Source: Nocardia jiangxiensis NBRC 101359
GTDB taxonomy: Bacteria > Actinomycetota > Actinomycetes > Mycobacteriales > Mycobacteriaceae
Direction: 5' to 3'
Assembly: GCF_000308615.1 (NCBI RefSeq)
Contig: NZ_BAGB01000041.1
Span: 620,001-684,000 of the forward strand
DNA: 64,000 nucleotides
The notes below the pieces were generated by a model. It was given only the letters and a program-made list of their open reading frames with translations, did no database searches and had not been told where the DNA came from. A program made the translations under genes and the position numbers. Numbering within the stretch: position 1 is the first letter of the stretch; each line of letters opens with the position of its first letter. This document shows positions 51,067-60,287 of the stretch, one piece after another.

Positions 51067-51959
51067 GGGACGGGTTTCGCGACGCCGAGGTCGTCGAAGA
51101 GTTCCAGGAGTTCATCGGCGATGCCGGGCGCTGCCGCGACGACGAGTTCACCGGTTTTCGCGACCGTTCCGGCCGCGGGCAGGCGCAGGCGGGCGCCCGC
51201 TTCCGCGGCGATCAGCGCGCCCGCGGCCCAGTCCCAGGTGTTGAGTCCGTGCTCGTAGTGGGCGTCGACCAGACCGGCCGCGACCATGCACAGGTCCAGG
51301 GCCGCCGAGCCGATCCGCCGGATATCGCGCACCCGGGGCAGCACTTCGGCGATGAGCTGACCCTGCCGGGCGCGACGTTCGGCGCTGTACCCGAAGCCGG
51401 TCGCCAGCAGCGCCATCGAGATCGTGTCGACCTCGGTGCAGCGCAGTGCGGTGACCGTGCCGTCCGGGCCGATCCGCTCGGCTCCCGCGCCCAGGCCCGC
51501 GCTGTACACCTGCTCCCCGGCCACGTCGGCGACCGCACCGGCCAGCGACCGGCCGTCCCACATCGCGGCGACGGACACCGAGTAGGCCGGGATGCCGTAC
51601 ATGAAGTTCACGGTGCCGTCGATCGGATCGACGACCCAGACGATCTGCGACCCGTCGCCGACGCTGCCACCGCCCTCCTCGCCGAACACGCGCTCACCGG
51701 GGCGCAGCTCGGCGAGCAGGGTGCGGATCAACTCCTCGGTCTCGGTGTCCACGACGGTGACCGGGTCGGTCGGGGTGCTCTTGGACTGCACGGCGTCGGC
51801 GCGCAACGCGCCCGCCGCGCCGCGGATCCGGGTCCGCCGCAGCCGCACGTGCGCTGCTGCGGTTTGCACGAGATGTACTGCGACACTGCGCAATTCGGCA
51901 ATCTGTTCGGGGGTCGGGACAGGGGCGGCAGAGATGGTCGATTCCGGCACGACCTCCAT
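51063..51959 (-). CDS. suhB: inositol-1-monophosphatase SuhB
   Basis: A 298-residue Mg-dependent inositol monophosphatase, ortholog of Rv2701c, which supplies free inositol for phosphatidylinositol and mycothiol. Motifs: GEEGGG, the metal site WVVDPIDGTVNFMYGIP, and the C-terminal DWAAGALIAAEAGA. ATG 51959 is used; a GTG at 51980 would add seven residues and is possible. The stop overlaps the tail of the hairpin repeat. Confidence 0.92.
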   Translation of the reverse strand: MEVVPESTISAAPVPTPEQIAELRSVAVHLVQTAAAHVRLRRTRIRGAAGALRADAVQSKSTPTDPVTVVDTETEELIRTLLAELRPGERVFGEEGGGSVGDGSQIVWVVDPIDGTVNFMYGIPAYSVSVAAMWDGRSLAGAVADVAGEQVYSAGLGAGAERIGPDGTVTALRCTEVDTISMALLATGFGYSAERRARQGQLIAEVLPRVRDIRRIGSAALDLCMVAAGLVDAHYEHGLNTWDWAAGALIAAEAGARLRLPAAGTVAKTGELVVAAAPGIADELLELFDDLGVAKPVP

Positions 51960-52100
51960 CGCATCACAGATGTCCCGCACCGCGCATTAGGCTTGTCATG
52001 CACGACACAGATCGTCCGTCGCGCACTCCACCGCACATCGGCGTGTATCGTGCCGCGCGCACTTGTTTCGGCCCGGCATCACAGGAACGAGGAGTCGTCA

Positions 52101-52859
52101 ATGTCCACTCGGGGACAAGCATTCGGGATAGACATCGGAGGGAGCGGCGTCAAGGGAGCGGTGGTGGATCTGGCCACCGGAGACCTCGCACACGAGCGCA
52201 TCAAGATCGCCACGCCACATCCGGCCACACCGAACGCCATCGCCGAGACGGTCTCCGAACTGGTGGCCAAGGCCGACTGGGACGGCCCGGTCGGCATCAC
52301 CCTGCCCAGCGTGATGGTCAACGGCATCGCCCGCACCGCCGCCAACATCGATTCCAGCTGGGTGGACACCGACGCTCGACAGCTGTTCTCGCTGGCGCTG
52401 GGCGGGCGCGAGGTGGTGGTGCTCAACGACGCGGACGCCGCCGGGATGGCCGAGGACCGGTACGGCGCGGCCAAGAACATCGACGGTCTGGTCATGCTGC
52501 TGACGTTCGGCACCGGCATCGGCTCGGCGCTGATGTACCGCGGCACGCTGATGCCGAACACGGAATTCGGACACATCGATATCGGTGGCAAGGAGGCCGA
52601 GCACCGGGCCGCCTCCTCGGTCAAGGAACGAAAGAATCTGTCCTACAAGCAATGGGCCACGCAGGTGACGAAGGTGCTGGTGACCCTGGAAAATCTGCTC
52701 TGGCCTGATGTGTTCGTGGCGGGTGGCGGCATCAGCCGCGACGCCGAGCATTGGATCCCGTTGCTGGGCAATCGAACTCCGGTGGTGGCCGCGCACCTGC
52801 GCAACACCGCGGGCATCGTGGGGGCCGCAATGGCCGTCGATGCCGGTATCGCGCCGTAA
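52101..52859 (+). CDS. ppgK: polyphosphate glucokinase
   Basis: A 252-residue ROK-family kinase that phosphorylates glucose with polyphosphate or ATP, ortholog of Rv2702. The phosphate-binding motif GIDIGGSGVKGAVVDL begins at residue 9. LNDADAAGMAEDRYG and TFGTGIGSALMYRG are present. ATG 52101 follows GAGGAG by 6-7 nt. Upstream of sigA, in the conserved order. Confidence 0.94.
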   Translation: MSTRGQAFGIDIGGSGVKGAVVDLATGDLAHERIKIATPHPATPNAIAETVSELVAKADWDGPVGITLPSVMVNGIARTAANIDSSWVDTDARQLFSLALGGREVVVLNDADAAGMAEDRYGAAKNIDGLVMLLTFGTGIGSALMYRGTLMPNTEFGHIDIGGKEAEHRAASSVKERKNLSYKQWATQVTKVLVTLENLLWPDVFVAGGGISRDAEHWIPLLGNRTPVVAAHLRNTAGIVGAAMAVDAGIAP

Positions 52860-52877
52860 GCACATCGTTCGGATAGT

Positions 52878-52883
52878 TACAAT
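52878..52883 (+). promoter_or_regulatory. probable sigA promoter -10 element
   Basis: TACAAT in the gap between ppgK and sigA, about 130 bp before the sigA start, is a good -10 hexamer. No clear -35 is seen. Confidence 0.4.
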
Positions 52884-53012
52884 GGAACGCATGCCCGGCG
52901 GTGAGCCGGAAACCGACCCCGGCACGAGAGCCGGGATACCCCGACAGAACCGCTCCGCCGGAATGATCACTCTGGCGTGACGCCGCACGAACACAGTCAC
53001 GAAAGGGCGTAC

Positions 53013-54380
53013 GTGGTAGCCACGAATACCCGACAGACCGCCGAATCGGCCGACGAGGCCGACTCCGCAGACAACCCCGCCGCACGGCCGGTCCGAAAGG
53101 CTGCCGCGAAGAAGGCTCCGGCCAAGAAGGCCGTAGCCAAGAAGGCGCCGGCCAAGAAGGCAGGTGCCAAGGCTGCGGCCAAGAAGGCGCCTGCCAAGAA
53201 GGCCACGACCAAGAAGGCCGGGCCCGACGGCGAGGGCGAGGAGAACCCGGACGAAGAGGGCATCGACCTCGAGGATCTGGGCGATCTGGAAGTCTCCGAG
53301 GACGACCTCACCGAAGAGGAGGTCGTCGAGGAGGCCGCCGAGGAAGAGGAGGCCGAGGCCGACGAGCCCACCGCGGCCGACAAGGCCTCCGGCGACTTCG
53401 TCTGGGACGAGGAGGAGTCCGAGGCGCTACGCCAGGCCCGCAAGGACGCCGAGCTCACCGCCTCCGCCGACTCGGTCCGCGCCTACCTCAAGCAGATCGG
53501 TAAGGTCGCGCTGCTCAACGCGGAGGAGGAGGTCGAGCTCGCCAAGCGCATCGAGGCCGGGCTCTACGCCACCGAGAAGTTCCGCGAGCTGTCCGAGAAG
53601 GGCGACAAGCTGCCGGTCACCACGCGCCGCGATCTGAACTGGATCATGCGCGACGGCAACCGCGCCAAGAACCACCTGCTCGAGGCCAACCTGCGTCTGG
53701 TGGTGTCGCTGGCCAAGCGCTACACCGGTCGCGGCATGGCGTTCCTGGACCTGATCCAGGAGGGCAACCTGGGTCTGATCCGCGCGGTGGAGAAGTTCGA
53801 CTACACCAAGGGCTACAAGTTCTCCACGTACGCCACCTGGTGGATCCGTCAGGCGATCACCCGCGCGATGGCCGACCAGGCCCGCACCATTCGTATCCCG
53901 GTGCACATGGTCGAGGTCATCAACAAGCTGGGCCGTATCCAGCGCGAGCTGCTGCAGGACCTGGGCCGCGAGCCCACGCCCGAGGAGCTGGCCAAGGAAA
54001 TGGACATCACCCCGGAGAAGGTCCTCGAGATCCAGCAGTACGCCCGCGAGCCCATCTCGCTGGACCAGACCATCGGCGACGAGGGCGATTCCCAGCTCGG
54101 CGACTTCATCGAGGATTCCGAGGCGGTCGTCGCGGTCGACGCGGTGAGCTTCACGCTGCTGCAGGATCAGTTGCAGTCGGTGCTGGAGACGCTGTCCGAG
54201 CGCGAGGCGGGCGTGGTCCGGTTGCGCTTCGGCCTCACCGACGGCCAGCCGCGCACTCTCGACGAGATCGGTCAGGTGTACGGAGTCACCCGTGAGCGCA
54301 TCCGGCAGATCGAATCGAAGACGATGAGCAAGCTGCGTCATCCGAGCCGGTCCCAGGTGCTGCGGGACTACCTGGACTAG
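53013..54380 (+). CDS. sigA: principal RNA polymerase sigma factor SigA
   Basis: A 455-residue housekeeping sigma-70 factor (SigA/HrdB), ortholog of Rv2703. The N-terminal region has a lysine/alanine repeat (AAKKAPAKKAVAKKAPAKKA and so on) followed by a long acidic stretch. Region 1.2 starts near DSVRAYLKQIGK, region 2 holds LRLVVSLAKRYTGRGMAFLD and KFSTYATWWIRQAI, region 3 EVINKLGRIQREL, and region 4 TLDEIGQVYGVTRERIRQIE. GTG 53013 has AAAGGG about 5 nt upstream; an in-frame GTG at 52977 is less likely. It is followed by a strong hairpin terminator. Confidence 0.97.
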   Translation: MVATNTRQTAESADEADSADNPAARPVRKAAAKKAPAKKAVAKKAPAKKAGAKAAAKKAPAKKATTKKAGPDGEGEENPDEEGIDLEDLGDLEVSEDDLTEEEVVEEAAEEEEAEADEPTAADKASGDFVWDEEESEALRQARKDAELTASADSVRAYLKQIGKVALLNAEEEVELAKRIEAGLYATEKFRELSEKGDKLPVTTRRDLNWIMRDGNRAKNHLLEANLRLVVSLAKRYTGRGMAFLDLIQEGNLGLIRAVEKFDYTKGYKFSTYATWWIRQAITRAMADQARTIRIPVHMVEVINKLGRIQRELLQDLGREPTPEELAKEMDITPEKVLEIQQYAREPISLDQTIGDEGDSQLGDFIEDSEAVVAVDAVSFTLLQDQLQSVLETLSEREAGVVRLRFGLTDGQPRTLDEIGQVYGVTRERIRQIESKTMSKLRHPSRSQVLRDYLD

Positions 54381-54393
54381 GACATCCGAACGA

Positions 54394-54429
54394 CGGGCGC
54401 GCCGCCGGGAAGACCCGGCGGCGCGCCCG
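54394..54429. terminator. strong hairpin terminator after sigA
   Basis: A perfect 16-bp GC-rich stem (54394-54409 with 54414-54429) with an AAGA loop lies 13 bp after the sigA stop. Confidence 0.8.
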
Positions 54430-54500
54430 TATTCGTACACATCACCAATTCGATTGTCGCGCAACGTCTTCGGTGACAATTTCGCGGACTCCCCGCCGAC

Positions 54501-56123
54501 ATGCCTTCGCCGACAACACAAATGCTGGCAAACTGGTCAATTGTGGAGCAGTTGGTGTTGGTTTTCATTCTGGCGTTCGCGACAATCCTGGCTCAACCAT
54601 TGGGTCGCAAGACAGGTCTCGCACCAGCTGTGCTGATGACCGTCTTCGGTCTGGTGCTGGCCATCATTCCGCAGGTTCCGAATGTGACGCTGTCGCCGGA
54701 GTTGATCCTGCCGCTGGTGCTCCCGCCGCTGTTGTACGCCTCGGCCCGGCGCACCTCCTGGCAGCAGTTCGCCGGTAATGCGAGTCCGATTCTGCTGCGC
54801 GCCGTCGGGCTCGTCGTCGCGACGGCAGCGGCCGTGGCCGCGGTGTTCCACCTCTGGTATCCGTCGATTCCGGTGGCCGCGGCGCTGGCGCTGGGCGCGG
54901 TGGTGGCGCCACCGGATCCGGTCGCGGTGAGCGCGCTGGCCGACCGGCTCGGCCTGCCCCGCCGTCTGATGTCGGTGCTCGAAGGTGAGGGCCTGTTCAA
55001 CGACGTCACCGCGATCGTGCTCTACAACGTCGCCATCCAGGCCGTGGCGACCGGCAAGATCTCCACGCTGCACACGATTCTGGAGTTCGTGATCTCCGCG
55101 GTGGTCGCGATCGTGGTCGGGTTGGTGCTGGGCTGGGTGGGCAGCCGAATCATGCGCCGGCTGTCGGAGGCGCCCTGGCAGGTGGCGCTGGGCCTGCTGC
55201 TGCCGTTCGCCGCCTACGGTCTGAGCGAGGCCGCACACGGTTCCGCGGTGCTCTCGGTTCTGGTGTGCGCGCTGTATCTGACCGATGCCGCAACGGATTT
55301 CAGCGACAGCGACTACCGCATCGTCGGCGATTCGTTCTGGGACGTCATCGATATGCTGGTGACCGGATTCGCCTTCGGGCTGATCGGTCTGGAACTGAGC
55401 TCGGTCCTGGCAGCCACCGGACCCGAATGGTCCAAGATGCTGGCCGGGGCGGGCATCGTCATCGCGGTCGTGGTCGGGCTGCGGCTGGTGTGGCTGATGA
55501 TCAGCACCCTCATCGTGCGGGGCGTGTTCCACAGCAGCACCACCGACGAACCACACACCTGGCGCGAGACGCTGGTGACGTGGTGGGCCGGTATGCGCGG
55601 GGTGGCGACGGTCGCGCTGGCCCTGGCCGTCCCGTTGACCACCAACTCCGGTGCGCAGTTCCCCGGACGTTCGGAAATCCTGTTCACCGCGTTCGCGGTC
55701 GTGCTGTTCACCCTGCTGCTGCAGGGCACGACTCTGCCGTCGGTGGTGCGCGTGAGTCACGTCCAGGCGGATACCGAGATCGAGCGCGCCCTCGAACGCG
55801 GGCTGTGGGTGCGGATCCTGCGGGCCGAACTGACCCGGCTGGACGAACTGGTCGACAACGAGCAACTGCCGCCCGCGGTCTCCCAGCGCCTGCGCGAGGG
55901 CTTCGAACGTCGTCTGGCGACCGCGGATCCGGCGACGGCGGGCGATGTGAAGGATGCCGACAAACCGCTGCGGTTCTCCAATACGATCCGCGCGATCACC
56001 AACGAGGTGCTCGAGGCGGGACGTTCCGAGGCGATGACAGCCCGGCGCGAGCCGGGTATGCCGCCGGAGCTGGTGGACCGCATGATGCGCCGACTCGACC
56101 TGCGACCGCCGCCGTTCCTGTAG
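54501..56123 (+). CDS. CPA1-type Na+/H+ antiporter (NhaP)
   Basis: A 540-residue cation:proton antiporter with about 12 membrane segments. The transport core shows PPDPVAVSALADRLGLPRR and the signature EGEGLFNDVTAIVLYN (the ND pair in the ion site). A cytosolic C-terminal tail of about 130 residues follows and is likely regulatory. ATG 54501 has no clear ribosome binding site; ATG 54522 is possible. It is monocistronic and separated from sigA by a terminator. Confidence 0.88.
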   Translation: MPSPTTQMLANWSIVEQLVLVFILAFATILAQPLGRKTGLAPAVLMTVFGLVLAIIPQVPNVTLSPELILPLVLPPLLYASARRTSWQQFAGNASPILLRAVGLVVATAAAVAAVFHLWYPSIPVAAALALGAVVAPPDPVAVSALADRLGLPRRLMSVLEGEGLFNDVTAIVLYNVAIQAVATGKISTLHTILEFVISAVVAIVVGLVLGWVGSRIMRRLSEAPWQVALGLLLPFAAYGLSEAAHGSAVLSVLVCALYLTDAATDFSDSDYRIVGDSFWDVIDMLVTGFAFGLIGLELSSVLAATGPEWSKMLAGAGIVIAVVVGLRLVWLMISTLIVRGVFHSSTTDEPHTWRETLVTWWAGMRGVATVALALAVPLTTNSGAQFPGRSEILFTAFAVVLFTLLLQGTTLPSVVRVSHVQADTEIERALERGLWVRILRAELTRLDELVDNEQLPPAVSQRLREGFERRLATADPATAGDVKDADKPLRFSNTIRAITNEVLEAGRSEAMTARREPGMPPELVDRMMRRLDLRPPPFL

Positions 56124-56473
56124 TATCGCCCGCCCCGGGACGCGGCACACCCGATCCGCGGGCGATCGTACCGAATGGTGACATCGCTTGTGCGACTGGA
56201 TGTTCCACACGAGCCGTCCGATACCGGTCCGTGGTCGCCCGAGGTTCGCCCGGTCGGCGAGCCGCGGCGTTCCAGTGCCATTGACGTACTCGCGACACAC
56301 CGACCGATTGCGCGGTCACCTCGACCTCGCATGAACCTGGGCCGTTCGGTTTCCACATCCCAGCAATTTACCGGAAGTTTCTAGTTTAAATTTGCTACCA
56401 GCGAGTATGCGGCTACTGTTCGATGATGTCGCCGCCGATCGATGAGGCGATGACTGGCTAGCAAGGAGTCGGC
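56124..56473. other. intergenic region, promoter of MHYT gene
   Basis: 350 bp without a gene. An unusually AT-rich patch near 56365-56400 probably contains the promoter of the MHYT gene. Confidence 0.4.
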
Positions 56474-57250
56474 ATGCCCGCTATCGACCAATTCACCTAT
56501 GGGTGGCTCACACCCGGTCTCGCCTATCTACTCTCCGTCATCGGGTCGTTGCTGGCGTTGCGATGCATGACCCGCGCACGCACCAGCCCCCAGCCCCGCG
56601 GCTGGATCATCACCGCGGCCGTCGCACTGGGCGGCACGGGCATCTGGGTCATGCATTTCGTTGCGATGCTCGGCTTTTCGATCCACGGCGCGACCATCCG
56701 GTACAACATCCCCATCACGCTGCTGAGCGCGGCGCTCGCGATCGCCGTGGTGTGGATCGGACTCTGGGTCGTGGTCCGCCGACAGGGTGAGCCCGCCTCG
56801 CTGCTGACCGGCGGGACGGCCACCGGACTGGGCGTGGCCGCGATGCACTACGCGGGCATGTACGCGATGAAGTCCGACGCCGCAATGGAATACGACCCCT
56901 GGATGGTGCTGCTCTCGATCGCCATCGCGATCCTCGCCTCGACCGCGGCGCTGTGGTTCTCCCTGCACGTGCACGGCGTCCTGGCCGCTATCGGCGCCGC
57001 GATGATCATGGGTATCGCGGTCTGCGGAATGCACTACACCGGCATGTACGCCATGCACACCCACCTGTCGGACCAGATGCACATGCCTTCGGGCGCAACG
57101 GCCCAGGCACTGCTCACCCCCCTGATCATCGGCGTGAGCATGGTGACGATCCTGCTGTTCCTGCAAGTGGGCATCACCGATCCCGACGAACCCGACCTCA
57201 CGCGCGTGCAGGGCCAGCATGCGAGCCGCTACTGGCCCAGCCGGGACTGA
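56474..57250 (+). CDS. MHYT-domain sensor membrane protein
   Basis: A 258-residue membrane protein with seven membrane segments, nearly all MHYT domain. The three metal/gas-binding motifs are readable: WVMHFVAML (about 58-66), AAMHYAGMYAM (about 121-131) and CGMHYTGMYAM (about 179-189). MHYT domains are thought to bind copper and sense gases such as O2, CO or NO. No output domain is attached, so it may act with a partner. AAGGAG lies 5 nt before the ATG. Confidence 0.88.
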   Translation: MPAIDQFTYGWLTPGLAYLLSVIGSLLALRCMTRARTSPQPRGWIITAAVALGGTGIWVMHFVAMLGFSIHGATIRYNIPITLLSAALAIAVVWIGLWVVVRRQGEPASLLTGGTATGLGVAAMHYAGMYAMKSDAAMEYDPWMVLLSIAIAILASTAALWFSLHVHGVLAAIGAAMIMGIAVCGMHYTGMYAMHTHLSDQMHMPSGATAQALLTPLIIGVSMVTILLFLQVGITDPDEPDLTRVQGQHASRYWPSRD

Positions 57251-57321
57251 CCCGACCCGCCGACCCGATTTCGAGGGCGCGTCGCCAGGCGAGCACTCCT
57301 CGGGCGCGCAAGGATGATCCT

Positions 57322-58128
57322 GTGCCCGCCTCGCCACTGATCCACTACCGGTCCCCCTGGACCCGGACCGTCGATGTGGGTGCGGTCCGCCGGACACTGC
57401 GGGACTGGTGGCACTCCCCCGGGCGGACCCTGCGGGCGCTACGCGCGGCCCGCCACCATCTCGGCGGCGCACCCGCCTCCTGCGCCTACGCGTTCACCCT
57501 GTTCGTCACCTGGTGGACCCTGCGCGGGATCAGCGATGTCGCCGGGCACCGGTTGATCCTGTCGCTGTCCACGAATCTGGCCAATATGCGCCGCGAACCG
57601 GTTCAGGTGCTGGTCGCCTCGGCGTTCTGGACCGAGGGCGGCTTTCCGTGGGGGACGATGCTGGGCTTCCTCGTCGTGATGGCCTACGCCGAACGCTGGC
57701 TGGGCACGGTGCGCTGGGTCCTGGTGTTCGCCTCCGGTCACGTCGGCGCGACGTTGATCGTGGTCACCGGCATCTCCTATGCGGTGCAGCATCACCTGAT
57801 TCCGCTGAAGGTGGTGCACGCCGCGGATGTCGGTACCTCGTACGGCTTTTCGGCGGTGCTCGCCGCGTTGGCCTTCCATCTGCCCGGTCTCGCGCGGATC
57901 GTGTGGGCGGTCTGTCTGCTGGGCTGGTACGCACTGGGTGTGTGGCGTGGTCGCACCTTCACCGACTACGGCCATCTGACCGCGATCCTGATCGGATTCG
58001 CGGCCGGCGGAATCGCCTTGCTGATCTCGCGGCGACTGGAACGACTGGGCCGGCGACGCCGCGCGGCTACTCCCGAGGGTCCGACAGCGTCGGATAGCTC
58101 CCGTCCGGACCAGGCCGATACTCGGTGA
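57322..58128 (+). CDS. rhomboid-like membrane protein
   Basis: A 268-residue membrane protein with about six segments, resembling the actinobacterial rhomboid-like family. WTEGGFPWGTMLGFLVVMAYAE and DVGTSYGFSAVLAAL resemble rhomboid core helices, with a serine in GTSYGF at the expected place. Whether it is a working intramembrane protease is open, since the catalytic histidine is not certain. GTG 57322 follows AGGA by 7 nt. Its last 62 bp overlap the convergent DUF952 gene. Confidence 0.72.
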   Translation: MPASPLIHYRSPWTRTVDVGAVRRTLRDWWHSPGRTLRALRAARHHLGGAPASCAYAFTLFVTWWTLRGISDVAGHRLILSLSTNLANMRREPVQVLVASAFWTEGGFPWGTMLGFLVVMAYAERWLGTVRWVLVFASGHVGATLIVVTGISYAVQHHLIPLKVVHAADVGTSYGFSAVLAALAFHLPGLARIVWAVCLLGWYALGVWRGRTFTDYGHLTAILIGFAAGGIALLISRRLERLGRRRRAATPEGPTASDSSRPDQADTR

Positions 58129-58453
58129 CCGACACCACCGCCCGCATCGGCAGCGGGCCGTACAGGTGCGGGAAGCGCATCGATTCCGGATCCGTCGGCA
58201 CGCCCGGCTCCCAGGCCACGGGGGCGTCGAGCAGCTCCGGATCGAGCCATAGCAGAACCACATCGTCGCGGCCGCCGAACAATCGGTTGGCCGGGAGGTG
58301 AACCTGCTGTGGCGCGGAGAGGTGGATGAAGCCCTCGGCGTCGAGCGAGTCCGTGCGCCGGATCCCGTCGGCCCGCGCGCGGTCCCACTCCCCGCGGGTG
58401 CACATGTGAACAAGCCTGCGCGCGTGCGGGATTGAGGCTTCGGTGGCGTTCAT
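58067..58453 (-). CDS. DUF952 family protein
   Basis: A 128-residue protein of the DUF952 family. RRTDSLDAEGFIHLSAPQQV is the characteristic segment, and FPHLYGPLPMRAVV ends the domain. The fold is related to glutathione-S-transferase/ADP-ribosyl-like small enzymes, but the function is not known. ATG 58453. Its last 62 bp overlap the convergent rhomboid-like gene. Confidence 0.88.
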   Translation of the reverse strand: MNATEASIPHARRLVHMCTRGEWDRARADGIRRTDSLDAEGFIHLSAPQQVHLPANRLFGGRDDVVLLWLDPELLDAPVAWEPGVPTDPESMRFPHLYGPLPMRAVVSVTEYRPGPDGSYPTLSDPRE

Positions 58454-58808
58454 GCCCCGACCCTAGCCGATTCGCCGCACCCTCTGGCCTCGAAGTTTGC
58501 CGCATCCCGAGTGTGAGTGTCGGTGCCCCGGGGTAATCTCCGAAATAGACAACTGGATCGGCAAGTTCTCGACAACCGAAAAGAAGGTGAGACCGTATCC
58601 GACGGGTATGTTCGCCCACAGCGAAACACCTGGTCATGTTACGGAAAACACAGTGAAACATCTTCGGGAACAAAGCCCCCGTCCCAAACGTCTGACAGAG
58701 TAGTCAATACCACTGCTGGGAAGTAGCGGCAGCGAGCTCGCGGAGGAGACCGCGGGCCCCACACCCAGGCGAACGGTCTTCTGCACCGGGAGCCAGGACG
58801 GAGGAGTC
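58454..58808. other. intergenic region / long leader of the zinc-ribbon gene
   Basis: 355 bp without a recognised gene. It is less GC-rich near 58540-58720. GGAGGAG just before 58809 is the ribosome binding site of the next gene. Confidence 0.4.
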
Positions 58809-59003
58809 ATGCCAGGAACCCTGACTAGCACCCCACTGACCGCGGTCGATCGGTGCGACCGCTGCGGGGCAGCTGCACGTGTGCGTGCAGTCCTTCCCGC
58901 CGGTGGTGAGTTGCTCTTCTGCCAGCATCACGCCAACGAGCACATGGATCGCCTGCGCGAGCTCGAGGCCGTGATCGATACGGAGTCGGCACCGGCGCTG
59001 TAA
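58809..59003 (+). CDS. small zinc-ribbon protein (DUF7455 type)
   Basis: A 64-residue cytosolic protein with a zinc-ribbon pattern: DRCDRCGAAARVRAVLP followed by LLFCQHHANEH. It matches the actinobacterial DUF7455 family, which is usually encoded near the sigA/sigB region. The function is unknown. ATG with GGAGG 4 nt upstream. A 12-bp hairpin terminator follows. Confidence 0.82.
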   Translation: MPGTLTSTPLTAVDRCDRCGAAARVRAVLPAGGELLFCQHHANEHMDRLRELEAVIDTESAPAL

Positions 59004-59053
59004 CCATCAGCTCCTCTCGTCCGCTCGACAACTGAATCTTCCGAAGTACGCAT

Positions 59054-59081
59054 ACGGGCGGTCCCTTCCGGGGCCGCCCGT
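59054..59081. terminator. hairpin terminator between convergent genes
   Basis: A 12-bp stem (59054-59065 with 59070-59081, one G-T) with a 4-nt loop followed by TTCCTGTTC, between the zinc-ribbon gene and the mycolyltransferase gene. Confidence 0.7.
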
Positions 59082-59101
59082 TTCCTGTTCTCGAACCGGA
59101 T

Positions 59102-60169
59102 CTATACGCCCAGCCCCTTGGCCAGAACCGGCCAGGACCGGATGAAGTTCTCCCGCCAATAACCCCACGAGTGCGTGCCCGAGGGCTGGAAGTTGAAGGT
59201 CGCCGGGATATGCAGCTGCGCGAGCCTGGTGGCGAGGTTGTGTGTGCAGTAGTCCACACCCGCTTCGATGACGCCGCCGATGATGAGCTGATTGGCCAGC
59301 CCGCCCGGACCGGGCAGCGTGTACGGGCCGTCCAGCGTGTCGTACGGACCGGGCAGACCGTTGCCGGAGGAGACGTACAGGTTCAGTCCGCGCAGCTGTG
59401 CGGCGTGCAGATAGGGGTCGTTGGCCGCCCATTCGGGCGACCCGTCCGGGCCCCACATATTGTCCGTGTTGCCCCCGCCCCACACGTTGACGGTCAGCTT
59501 GACATATTGCGAGCCGACCGGATCGCTGGTCTGGGCGCATCCGCTGTACGCGGCAGCCGCGCGATACAGGCCCGGTTTCGCGATCGGCAGCGCCAGCACC
59601 GTCGTCCCGGAGGTGGACAGTCCGGCGATGGCATTGATGCCGTTGGTGCCCAGCGCCGCGTTGATGATCGGCGGCAACTCCTCGGTGAAGAAGGTCCGCC
59701 ACTTGTTGCGGCCCAGCGTCGGATCGTCCTTGATCCAGTCGGTGTAGTAGCTCCACCTGCCGCCGATCACCTGGATCACGTTGACGTTCTTGTCTGCCAT
59801 GAATCCGGAGACGATATCGGTGTTGTGATCCCAGGTCGCGGTGTCCTCGCCACCGCCGGCGCCGTTGAGCAGATACAACGTCGGGCGCGGGACCGAGGCG
59901 TCCGCGGGGCGGTGCACGTCCACCGGGAACGCCTTGCCCATCGCCGCCGAGTACACCATGAGCCGCAGGTCGCGTTTGCCGAGCAGGTGCGCCGACTGCA
60001 CCCGGGAACCGTCGGGCGCGGACCGGTCGCCCAGCAGCGAGCCGGACGTCATGATCGGATCGGCATGCGCAGTGGTGGCACCGGTGTCGATGCCGACGGC
60101 GGCGAGGACGATCGTGGCCGCGGCGATCGCCGCCATCCGTGTGCCGCGACGTATCCGACGAGATTTCAA
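59102..60169 (-). CDS. antigen 85-type mycolyltransferase/esterase
   Basis: A 355-residue exported alpha/beta hydrolase of the Ag85/mycolyltransferase family, which moves mycolic acids onto trehalose or arabinogalactan. A signal peptide (residues 1-36, ending AHA) is present. The nucleophile is Ser185 in AGLSTSG, and a late catalytic histidine lies in GTHSWGYWRENF. TTG 60169 follows AAAGG with a 7-nt spacer; ATG at 60136 is the next possible start. Ag85 proteins usually have GLSMAA; the STSG form here is a variant. Confidence 0.88.
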   Translation of the reverse strand: MKSRRIRRGTRMAAIAAATIVLAAVGIDTGATTAHADPIMTSGSLLGDRSAPDGSRVQSAHLLGKRDLRLMVYSAAMGKAFPVDVHRPADASVPRPTLYLLNGAGGGEDTATWDHNTDIVSGFMADKNVNVIQVIGGRWSYYTDWIKDDPTLGRNKWRTFFTEELPPIINAALGTNGINAIAGLSTSGTTVLALPIAKPGLYRAAAAYSGCAQTSDPVGSQYVKLTVNVWGGGNTDNMWGPDGSPEWAANDPYLHAAQLRGLNLYVSSGNGLPGPYDTLDGPYTLPGPGGLANQLIIGGVIEAGVDYCTHNLATRLAQLHIPATFNFQPSGTHSWGYWRENFIRSWPVLAKGLGV

Positions 60170-60287
60170 CTCCGCGCCTTTCCTGTCGAGCTGGCTGGCT
60201 ACCAGCGAGCCACCGTATCGGAAATCAGGATGCAATCCGTCGCGGCTCGCAGACAGGTAATTCGATTGTTTGGCAGCCGAGGAGCCG

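Noticed and set aside
52882..52980. Short upstream frame (32 codons) before sigA
   Set aside because: Its ATG lies within the presumed -10 element and has no ribosome binding site.
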